From assembly GCA_964493015.1 (NCBI GenBank), contig CAZBLU010000021.1, positions 1 through 24,708 of the forward strand: a stretch of 24,708 nt of DNA. The letters are read 5' to 3'. Positions 1 to 6,032 of this stretch are shown piece by piece. Every line of letters starts with the position of its first letter. Positions within the stretch are counted from its first letter, which is position 1. The notes under the pieces are model-generated. The model had not been told where the DNA came from and searched no databases. It saw nothing but the letters and a program-made list of their open reading frames with translations. The stretch is from Caldimicrobium sp964493015. GTDB taxonomy: Bacteria > Desulfobacterota > Thermodesulfobacteria > Thermodesulfobacteriales > Thermodesulfobacteriaceae. The translations under genes and the position numbers were made by a program.

Positions 1-98
1 GAGGGGTATTGGCCTTTAGAGATGAGTGGTTCGAACTTAGCTACGATTTCCGAGGCAATGTCATGATAGTGCTTGGTGTTTTTTGAGGTTCTGAGCAT
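1..98 (-). CDS. 5' end of an unidentified leftward gene (cut by window edge)
   Basis: Reading leftward from an ATG at 98 there is an uninterrupted frame to the window edge, about 32 codons, beginning MLRTSKNTKHYHDIASEI. An AAGAAGG ribosome-binding sequence lies about 8 nt before the ATG (about 104-111), and a perfect TTGACA lies further upstream (153-158), so this looks like a genuine gene start. The family cannot be named from 32 residues; a transposase or phage regulatory protein would fit the neighbourhood, but that is a guess. The opposite strand also has an open frame (3-86), but it has no start in view and no support. Confidence 0.45.
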   Translation of the reverse strand, partial: MLRTSKNTKHYHDIASEIVAKFEPLISKGQYP

Positions 99-112
99 GG
101 TTTTACCTTCTT

Positions 113-1426
113 GTGAAAATTTTTTTAGTAATAGTTAATCTCATCATATGTTTGTCAAGCATAGTAAAATTTGCTTACACAAAAATTTTTCAACTCTCCC
201 TAAAGCGTATGCTTTCCCGTTTCAAATTTTTTGTCTCCTTTGAAGATTTCTCCCGCATGCTTCTCCTCACCCTTGAGGAAAAAATGAGGCTCCCAGAGGA
301 TGTAAAATACAAGCTTGCAGAAGAGTTAAAAAGAATCTATCAGCAAGCTCAAGCAGAGCTTCCTGTGAATATTCTAAAAATTCCTCACGCAAGGGAGGGA
401 GAATTTGTAAACTTCACTATGAAAGATGCAAGAACACTTGCCTATGCTGAGAAACTCACTGATTTTTACCTTGGCAAGTTTTTCCAAGGGGATAGAGAGA
501 TCAGGCTTAGGGCCCTAAATTGGATGAGTAAGTATTATTTAGAGAAGGGTAACCCTATTGGTAAGGGGCAAGAGGGGGCAAGGGAGTTTTTAAATCAATT
601 CAAGGAATACATCAAGCCTCAAACTGAGTGGAAGGCTCGCCAAATCATAGATACCTCAGTCAATTATTTAAGGAATGCAGCCCGCATAAGAGGCTTTCAA
701 AAAGCTATGATTAAATACTACAGGTGGGATGCTACCGATGATAGGCTTACCTGCAGAGCTTGCAGATCCATGGATGGAAGAGTCTTTAAGACAGATGATG
801 CGGTGCGAGTGCTTGACATGCTTGAAGCATCGGAAGACCCAACCTTAATAAAGGATTTAAGGCCTATTATTACTGAGCCTGTGAAAGGCCCTTCAGCGGG
901 TGTTTTAACCAAGTTTCCGCCTTTGCACCCAAATTGTAGGTGCCGAGTAGTTGCAGAATTGGAAGAGGTGACACTTCCTGTAACAGTTGAAAGACCACTT
1001 GAAGCAAGAGATACCCCTACTCAAAGAGAACTTGAAGAAACCTATAGAGCCTTTAGCCGTAAAGAAATAGAAAATCGTATCCGTGCCCATCTTGCCTCAA
1101 CCTGGGAAAGACCTACTAAAGGAGGGATAAATGCTTACAAAGAAGCAAAAGCTCATTTAGAAAGGCATTTCCTAAAACATAAAGATGAATTCGGTTTTAA
1201 AAATAAAAAAGAGTATGTCCAGGCAAGTTATGAGGTTATTAAAAACCCAGAGGCAGTCTTGGTAGAAAGAGTCAAAGGCAAAGAATACTATATTTTCAAA
1301 AGAGGTGATAAGATAGTAGTTAGCTCTGAAGATGATCTTAGCATACAAACTTTTTTTAAGTTAAAAAAACCCTTTGAAAAATGGTTAAAGGAAAGGGTAA
1401 GAGATGGACTTATCAGAATCCTCTAA
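113..1426 (+). CDS. Mu gpF/SPP1 gp7-like phage head morphogenesis protein with C-terminal BECR-type nuclease-like domain (MuF toxin candidate)
   Basis: The central part (about residues 120-285) is a phage minor head/portal-associated protein of the MuF type. It has the paired-cysteine signature of that family: CRAC near residues 213-216 and HPNCRC near 273-278. The last 90 residues (from about 348) form a separate basic domain with H348, H352 and H356, a KGKEYYIFKRGDKIVV strand pair and a DDLSIQTFFK segment. Its layout resembles the barnase/EndoU/ColicinE5/RelE-like (BECR) nuclease domains known at the C-terminus of MuF proteins. The toxin call is inference; the head-protein call is firm. The start is unresolved. 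The longest frame begins with GTG at 113 and gives an odd hydrophobic stretch overlapping a divergent promoter. ATG at 209, 257 or 284 is also possible, and 284 has a GAGG just before it. No terminase, portal or capsid genes lie beside it, so this is a prophage remnant. Confidence 0.8.
   Translation: MKIFLVIVNLIICLSSIVKFAYTKIFQLSLKRMLSRFKFFVSFEDFSRMLLLTLEEKMRLPEDVKYKLAEELKRIYQQAQAELPVNILKIPHAREGEFVNFTMKDARTLAYAEKLTDFYLGKFFQGDREIRLRALNWMSKYYLEKGNPIGKGQEGAREFLNQFKEYIKPQTEWKARQIIDTSVNYLRNAARIRGFQKAMIKYYRWDATDDRLTCRACRSMDGRVFKTDDAVRVLDMLEASEDPTLIKDLRPIITEPVKGPSAGVLTKFPPLHPNCRCRVVAELEEVTLPVTVERPLEARDTPTQRELEETYRAFSRKEIENRIRAHLASTWERPTKGGINAYKEAKAHLERHFLKHKDEFGFKNKKEYVQASYEVIKNPEAVLVERVKGKEYYIFKRGDKIVVSSEDDLSIQTFFKLKKPFEKWLKERVRDGLIRIL
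153..158 (-). promoter_or_regulatory. candidate -35 box for the leftward gene at 1-98
   Basis: TTGACA on the minus strand, 54 nt before the ATG at 98. The best -10-like hexamers downstream (TAACTA at 15 nt, TATTAC at 19 nt) are imperfect in sequence or spacing, so only the -35 is convincing. If real, it lies inside the first codons of the longest reading of the head-protein gene and argues that this gene starts further downstream. Confidence 0.3.
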
Positions 1427-1763
1427 AAAGTTAATAGAGGAGTGGAGGATGGCAGTTGAGTCTGAGAGAAATTTTGCCTTTGAATACTACTCTGCCCCAG
1501 CCTGGCTTGTTGTGCGAGATAAGATTGCAGAAAGAGGTCTTGATAAGGAAAAGGAAGTAATAGAGATAGATAAAAAGGCAATTAAAAAAGCAATTAAGGT
1601 CCAGGCTGAGGCCCCCATGGGCAGGGATGACGAAGCTCCTCCCCTTACACACTGGTGGTGGTATTTAGACCTTATTGCCCAAGGGAAATACCCCCTTGAG
1701 CTTTTACCTGAAGAGTTGAAAGAAATCTATCTTTCATCTTTTCATTCTCCTTTTTCTTTTTAA
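1404..1763 (+). CDS. small unrecognised protein overlapping the MuF gene; candidate immunity or phage accessory protein
   Basis: A 119-residue acidic protein starting at an ATG inside the last codons of the head-protein gene (23-nt overlap), with purine-rich GGAAAGGG upstream. The overlap implies translational coupling. The body is helical and charged, with a run of Lys/Ala/Ile, then an aromatic motif HWWWYLDLIAQGKYPLELLP. There is no signal peptide or membrane segment. I do not recognise the family. Its position right after a MuF toxin-like gene is where a cognate immunity gene would be expected, but it could equally be the next virion gene. Its last dozen codons are antisense to the 3' end of the broken hemerythrin, so the C-terminus may be truncated or replaced at a recombination junction near 1730-1763. 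Confidence 0.55.
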   Translation: MDLSESSKKLIEEWRMAVESERNFAFEYYSAPAWLVVRDKIAERGLDKEKEVIEIDKKAIKKAIKVQAEAPMGRDDEAPPLTHWWWYLDLIAQGKYPLELLPEELKEIYLSSFHSPFSF

Positions 1764-2153
1764 GGAAATAGACCCCCATTTTTCTATCAATAGCGATTAT
1801 AAGTTTTATTAGCCAATCTTTGAGAAAAAGCAAAAGATCCACAGAAATGCCCCTTCTTTTAGCTTCCCTTTCAAGGAATTTTTGGATAGAAGCTTTAAAG
1901 GTTTCATGTTCTTTTTTATGAGATTCATAGCCTGGGTATTCAAATTTATTCAGGAGCTCCTCTTCTGTATTAAAATGGTAAATGGCATATCTAACAAGCT
2001 CCTCCAAAATCTGATCAACAACAGACTTGGCTGCCCCTTTTCTTAAACTATCATACAATGCATTTAATTAATTGGGCTAACCAATTTTTGATGTTGAAGA
2101 TCAACCTCTTTTATACCTGTTGATAGTAAATCAAACCAATCGATATAGGTCAC
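1672..2153 (-). pseudogene. bacteriohemerythrin, frameshifted and missing one iron-ligand histidine
   Basis: A GTG at 2153, preceded by GGAGGGGG (2156-2163), opens a hemerythrin N-terminus (YIDWFDLLSTGIKEVDLQHQ) with the conserved Trp, the D-x-QH ligand and the HQKLV turn. It hits TAA at 2068-2070. The rest continues in another frame from about 2064: LYDSLRKG, then HFNTEEELL, YPGYESHKKEH and LLFLKDWL. Together these cover a full single-domain bacteriohemerythrin, an O2-binding or O2-sensing di-iron protein. There are two defects. One is a one-base-type frameshift near 2062-2070. The other is Leu where the family has the His of the final W-x-x-HI-x-x-x-D ligand motif (KLIIAID here, a CAT-to-CTT change). 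The frame then runs on through a Lys-rich tail to 1672, antisense to the neighbouring gene, so its natural 3' end may be lost. Confidence 0.8.
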
Positions 2154-2198
2154 TTCCCCCTCCTCTTTCAATTTTATCTCTGGAAGAATTTATTTGAA

Positions 2199-2227
2199 AT
2201 ATTAGTAATAAGTAATCTTTTTGGCAA
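2199..2227 (-). promoter_or_regulatory. sigma70-type promoter of the hemerythrin pseudogene
   Basis: On the minus strand, TTGCCA (2222-2227) and TAATAT (2199-2204) are separated by 17 nt, about 45 nt before the GTG at 2153. Promoter, ribosome-binding site and start therefore look intact although the coding part is broken. Confidence 0.5.
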
Positions 2228-2315
2228 GCCGACAAGAAAACTATTTACAATTTGGAAAAAGTTTTGAATTAGGGCCTTTTAGAGATATTTGGAAAAGATT
2301 TTAAAAACTTTAAAC

Positions 2316-2343
2316 TTGATAAGACTAAATTTTATAGTATAGT
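2316..2343 (+). promoter_or_regulatory. sigma70-type promoter upstream of metK
   Basis: TTGATA (2316-2321) and TATAGT (2338-2343) with a 16-nt spacer, leaving a leader of about 30 nt before the metK ATG. A GGGGGAG ribosome-binding site precedes the start. The 226-nt gap between the hemerythrin start and metK otherwise holds only the divergent promoter. The leader is too short for a SAM riboswitch. Confidence 0.55.
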
Positions 2344-2379
2344 AGGTTTTGGTAAAAAAAGATAAAGGGGGAGTAAGGG

Positions 2380-3543
2380 ATGCTGGTTAAAAACTTTTTA
2401 TTTACCTCAGAATCAGTTGTAGAGGGACATCCTGATAAAGTGGCAGATCAGATTAGTGATGCCATTTTAGATGCCATTTTGGAAAAGGATCCCTATGCCA
2501 GAGTGGCCTGTGAGACCTTAGTTAACACAGGTATGATCCTTATTGCTGGAGAGATTACCACAGAGGCTCGCATTGACTATCCCACCATTGCCAGAGGTGT
2601 TGTTAAAGAAATTGGGTATAATCATTCGGATCTTGGTTTTGATTATCAGACCTGTGCGGTGCTAATTAGCATTGATAGGCAAAGCCCTGATATCGCCATG
2701 GGAATTGACCGAGATGGAGAGATAGGGGCAGGCGACCAGGGCCTTATGTTTGGTTATGCCTGTGATGAAACCCCAGATTATATGCCCATGCCTATCTGGT
2801 ATGCCCATAGATTGGCTATGAGGCTTGCCGAAGTGAGAAAAAAGGGGATTTTGCCCTTTTTAAGACCTGATGGGAAGACCCAAGTAACTATCCGTTACGA
2901 AGATAGACGTCCTGTGGAAGTCCACACCATCGTTATAGCAGCTCAACATGACCCAACGGTCACTCTGAAGGAATTGAGAGAGGCTATTTATGAAGAGGTC
3001 ATTAAAAAGGTTATCTCTCCCGAACACTTAAAAGCTGATACCAAGATCATCATCAATGGCACAGGAAGATTTGTTATAGGAGGCCCCCTTGCTGACTGTG
3101 GTATGACAGGAAGAAAAATTATAGTAGATACCTATGGGGGAAGAGGCCATCATGGAGGAGGAGCCTTTTCTGGAAAAGATCCTACCAAAGTGGATAGAAC
3201 CCCTTCTTATTATGCCAGGTATGTAGCTAAAAACTTAGTTGCTGCAGGATTAGCCAGAGAACTTGAGGTACAGGTTGCCTATGCTATTGGAGTTCCTGAA
3301 CCTTTAGCCATAAATGTGAACACCTATGGAACAGAGGCTATCCCTGTAGAGAAAATTTTAGATATAATTAATAAACTATTCTGTTTCAGACCTAAACATA
3401 TGATTGAATACCTTGATTTAAGAAGACCCATCTATAGAAAAACAGCCTGTTATGGTCATTTTGGCAGATCAGAGCCTGAATTTACCTGGGAAAAGCTGGA
3501 TATGGTAGAGAAAATTAAGGAGTTAGCTGGATTTGATAGATAA
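2380..3543 (+). CDS. metK: S-adenosylmethionine synthetase
   Basis: Makes S-adenosylmethionine from ATP and methionine in the cytoplasm, releasing phosphate and pyrophosphate. At 387 residues it has the normal bacterial MetK length (E. coli 384). Visible signatures are the N-terminal GHPDKVADQISDAILD (from residue 16), the GAGDQGLMFGYA motif, and the glycine-rich P-loop-like GGRGHHGGGAFSGKDPTKVD near residue 252. All three MetK domains are present without gaps. ATG at 2380 follows a good GGGGGAG site. It is the first gene of a long rightward array. The next gene starts inside its last codons, so downstream genes are likely co-expressed. Its metabolic partner ahcY lies two genes downstream. 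Confidence 0.97.
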   Translation: MLVKNFLFTSESVVEGHPDKVADQISDAILDAILEKDPYARVACETLVNTGMILIAGEITTEARIDYPTIARGVVKEIGYNHSDLGFDYQTCAVLISIDRQSPDIAMGIDRDGEIGAGDQGLMFGYACDETPDYMPMPIWYAHRLAMRLAEVRKKGILPFLRPDGKTQVTIRYEDRRPVEVHTIVIAAQHDPTVTLKELREAIYEEVIKKVISPEHLKADTKIIINGTGRFVIGGPLADCGMTGRKIIVDTYGGRGHHGGGAFSGKDPTKVDRTPSYYARYVAKNLVAAGLARELEVQVAYAIGVPEPLAINVNTYGTEAIPVEKILDIINKLFCFRPKHMIEYLDLRRPIYRKTACYGHFGRSEPEFTWEKLDMVEKIKELAGFDR

Positions 3544-3883
3544 GTTCACAGGAATTGGTGACTATTTTGCAATTAAAGAAAGGGAACGGGAAAAAAGAAG
3601 AATTGAGAAACTTGCTAAGATAAAAAAGCTCCTTGAAAATTTTTTGGAAGAGAACCCAGAGATAGAAAAACTCCTTATTGTTGGGTCTTTGGTAAGAGAA
3701 GGAGCTTATCATGACCTTTCAGACGTTGATATAGCCATATCAGTAAAGCCAAAAGAGAAATTCTGGGAAATTTACGGAAAATTAGAAGAGCTTATTCCGG
3801 AGAGGATCCACATAATGGACTGGGAAAGTTTAGAGGAAAACAGTAGAAAATTCTTGGAAGAATATGGGCTTAAGCTCAAATGA
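3533..3883 (+). CDS. MNT-type minimal nucleotidyltransferase (MntA-like, HEPN partner)
   Basis: A 116-residue polymerase-beta-fold nucleotidyltransferase. It has GS at 51-52 followed by D64 and D66 (GSLVREGAYHDLSDVDIAI), the GSx(n)DxD catalytic signature with 11 rather than the usual 10 intervening residues. An N-terminal Lys/Arg/Glu-rich helix (about 14-40) precedes the core. In known MntA/HepT systems such proteins AMPylate the partner HEPN RNase and neutralise it. That is the likely role here because a HEPN protein follows with a 4-nt ATGA overlap. The start is TTG at 3533, inside the metK end, supported by AAGGAG (3517-3522) 10 nt upstream. The location between metK and ahcY is unusual. 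Confidence 0.8.
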   Translation: MIDKFTGIGDYFAIKEREREKRRIEKLAKIKKLLENFLEENPEIEKLLIVGSLVREGAYHDLSDVDIAISVKPKEKFWEIYGKLEELIPERIHIMDWESLEENSRKFLEEYGLKLK

Positions 3884-4365
3884 AAATCGGTCCTTTAATA
3901 TATCTTATAAGGTTTTTAGAAACTAAAAAGGGTGAAATTGATAAAATCAAAGAAAAAATCCTTACTACAGAGCCTGCAGACCCTTTCATGGGTTCCTTTT
4001 TAGCTTTGAATTTGCATCACCTATATTGTGCCCTTGAGGATATCTTCAAAGAAATTGGTAAAGTCTTTGAAAACCAGATAGAGGATCTCAGTAAATATCA
4101 TCTTGAGCTATTAAAAAGAATGACTTATGATTTATCTCCTCTTAGACCTGCTGTCCTCTCTCAAGAGAGTTTTGACTTATTAAACGAACTGCGCAAATTT
4201 CGTCATTTCTTAAGACATGCCTACAGTGTAGAATTAGACCTGATTTCTCTGAAAAGATTAAAAGATATGGTCAGGGAAAAATTTGTAGTGGTAGAGAGAG
4301 ATTTAGATAATTTTAGGGACTATTTAGAAGGGGAACTTAAGAAAAAACTTGAGGAGGTGGCTTAG
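3880..4365 (+). CDS. HEPN-domain HepT-like ribonuclease/toxin partner of the MNT protein
   Basis: A 161-residue, all-helical protein with the HEPN RNase signature R-x4-H near residues 108-113 (FRHFLRHAY), framed by extra basic residues R105 and R112. The sequence FRHFLRHAYSVELD is typical of the HepT-like branch found beside MNT proteins. In characterised pairs the HEPN member is a tRNA or mRNA nuclease, silenced by AMP transfer to the tyrosine of the R-x4-H-x-Y motif; here that Tyr is at about residue 115 (HAY). Translation is coupled to the MNT gene (overlap of 4 nt). The ahcY ATG follows 2 nt after its stop, and the ahcY ribosome-binding site lies inside its last codons. Activity is inferred from family and motif; a housekeeping rather than toxin role is possible given the operon. 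Confidence 0.75.
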   Translation: MKIGPLIYLIRFLETKKGEIDKIKEKILTTEPADPFMGSFLALNLHHLYCALEDIFKEIGKVFENQIEDLSKYHLELLKRMTYDLSPLRPAVLSQESFDLLNELRKFRHFLRHAYSVELDLISLKRLKDMVREKFVVVERDLDNFRDYLEGELKKKLEEVA

Positions 4366-4367
4366 AG

Positions 4368-5624
4368 ATGGATTTTCATATTAAAGATCTTGCCCTTGCT
4401 GAAGAGGGACTCAAACTCATTGAATGGGCTGAAATGGATATGCCTGTCTTGAGGCAGATTAGAAAACGGTTTGCTCAAGAGAAGCCCCTTTCTGGCTTAA
4501 AAATAGGTGCCTGCCTTCACATTACCACCGAGACAGCAAACCTTGCTCGCACTTTGAAAGAGGGAGGAGCTGAGGTCTTTCTCTGTGCCTCAAATCCCCT
4601 CTCTACCAAAGACGAAGTAGCTGCAGCATTGGTTAAATATTTTAATATACCCGTATATGCCATAAGAGGTGAAGACCGTGATACCTATTATAGCCACATA
4701 AAGGCTGTCTTAGATCACCAACCCCACATAACTATTGATGATGGGGCAGACCTTGTGAGCACTTTACACAAGGAGAGACCAAAAGAGGCTGAAAATATTT
4801 TGGGAGGAACAGAGGAGACCACAACTGGGGTTATTAGGCTTAGGGCCTTAGCTAAAGAGGGGTTTCTTAAATATCCTATAATTGCCGTTAATGATGCCTT
4901 AACTAAGCACCTCTTTGATAACAGATACGGCACAGGCCAGTCCACTATTGATGGAATTCTTAGGGCTACTAATAGGCTTCTTGCTGGTTCTGTTTTTGTG
5001 GTCTCTGGGTATGGCTGGTGTGGAAAAGGCCTTGCCCTGAGAGCACGTGGCATGGGGGCTATAGTAGTGGTGACTGAGGTAGATCCCCTTAAAGCCTTAG
5101 AAGCAGTGATGGATGGCTATTTGGTTATGCCCATGGAAAGGGCCTCTGAAATTGGAGATTTCTTCGTAACTGTTACAGGATGTAAAGAAGTTATTAGAAA
5201 GGAGCACTTCTTGAAAATGAAGGATGGAGCCATCGTAGCTAACTCAGGACACTTTGATGTGGAGATAGATTTAAAGGGCCTTAGAGAATTAGCCACACAA
5301 GTTAGAAGCATTAGGCGGGAAGTAGAAGAGTATACCTTGGCCAATGGAAGAAGAATTTATGTCCTTTCTCAGGGTAGACTGGTTAATCTCGCCTCTGCAG
5401 AGGGACATCCCTCAGCGGTTATGGATATGAGTTTTGCTAATCAGGCCCTCTGCGTTGAATATATTGTAAAAAATAGAGATAAACTTGAGAGACAGGTCTA
5501 TCCTGTTCCTACGGAGATAGATAGAGAAATAGCCAGACTTAAGCTTCATTCTATGGGCATCCAAATTGATGAACTTACCCCTGAGCAATTAAGATATCTT
5601 ACTTCCTGGGAAGAGGGCACATAG
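4368..5624 (+). CDS. ahcY: S-adenosylhomocysteinase
   Basis: Reversibly hydrolyses S-adenosylhomocysteine, the product of SAM-dependent methylation, to adenosine and homocysteine. The NAD-binding segment GYGWCGKGLALRARGMGA, the substrate/catalytic segment EETTTGVIRL, the block YPIIAVNDALTKHLFDNRYG and NSGHFDVEIDL are all present. At 418 residues, ending LTPEQLRYLTSWEEGT, it is the short form common in archaea and thermophilic bacteria, without the longer C-terminal Lys-Tyr tail of the classic form. The start at 4368 is supported by AGGAGGTG at 4352-4359. With metK it completes the SAM production/clean-up cycle, and the methyltransferase gene further along the same strand would be a consumer of SAM. 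Confidence 0.96.
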   Translation: MDFHIKDLALAEEGLKLIEWAEMDMPVLRQIRKRFAQEKPLSGLKIGACLHITTETANLARTLKEGGAEVFLCASNPLSTKDEVAAALVKYFNIPVYAIRGEDRDTYYSHIKAVLDHQPHITIDDGADLVSTLHKERPKEAENILGGTEETTTGVIRLRALAKEGFLKYPIIAVNDALTKHLFDNRYGTGQSTIDGILRATNRLLAGSVFVVSGYGWCGKGLALRARGMGAIVVVTEVDPLKALEAVMDGYLVMPMERASEIGDFFVTVTGCKEVIRKEHFLKMKDGAIVANSGHFDVEIDLKGLRELATQVRSIRREVEEYTLANGRRIYVLSQGRLVNLASAEGHPSAVMDMSFANQALCVEYIVKNRDKLERQVYPVPTEIDREIARLKLHSMGIQIDELTPEQLRYLTSWEEGT

Positions 5625-5639
5625 AAGAAGTTTTTTTCC

Positions 5640-6023
5640 ATGGAGATCCTTTTTCTTGGCTATATATCAGCTGGTTTCCCCTCACAGGTTGAAGAAAATC
5701 TTTTAGAAAGTATAAGCATGGAGGAGTGGTTAGTAAAAAACCCCTCCTCTACCTTTCTTATAAAAGTAGTGGGAGAGTCTATGGTTGAAGCAGGTATATT
5801 GCCAGGGGACTTTGTCTTAGTTGATAGAGCCCTTACGCCTAAAAATAATGATATCGTTGTTGTGCGCATAGAGGATGAGTGGACTATGAAGTATTTCTTT
5901 AAAGAGGGTAAAAAAGTGCTTCTCAAACCTGCTAATCCCCGCTACCCTACCCTCCATCTTCTTCCTGAAAGGGATATAGAAATCTTTGGCGTTGTAGTTG
6001 CCCTTATCCGAAAATATCGTTAA
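5640..6023 (+). CDS. umuD: UmuD-like S24 peptidase, self-cleaving DNA polymerase V accessory protein
   Basis: A 127-residue member of the LexA/UmuD S24 family. The cleavage bond is Ala11-Gly12 (YISAGFPSQ), the nucleophile Ser47 (VVGESMVEAG) and the general base Lys84 (EWTMKYF). The spacings (cleavage site to Ser 36, Ser to Lys 37 residues) match E. coli UmuD. After RecA-stimulated self-cleavage, UmuD' activates UmuC for translesion synthesis. The arm before the cleavage site is only 11 residues, against 24 in E. coli, so little is removed by cleavage. There is no DNA-binding domain, so it is not a repressor. ATG at 5640 follows AGAAGAAG at about 10 nt. It lies 15 nt after ahcY and 9 nt before umuC, leaving no room for its own SOS promoter. 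Confidence 0.92.
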   Translation: MEILFLGYISAGFPSQVEENLLESISMEEWLVKNPSSTFLIKVVGESMVEAGILPGDFVLVDRALTPKNNDIVVVRIEDEWTMKYFFKEGKKVLLKPANPRYPTLHLLPERDIEIFGVVVALIRKYR

Positions 6024-6032
6024 AATATAATT

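Noticed and set aside
3..86. Plus-strand open frame at the left edge that could be the end of a phage portal gene preceding the head protein
   Set aside because: The minus strand over the same bases has a start codon with a good ribosome-binding site and upstream TTGACA; the plus frame has nothing recognisable.
2228..2379. Possible SAM riboswitch before metK
   Set aside because: The predicted leader is about 30 nt and shows no SAM-aptamer core or terminator hairpin.
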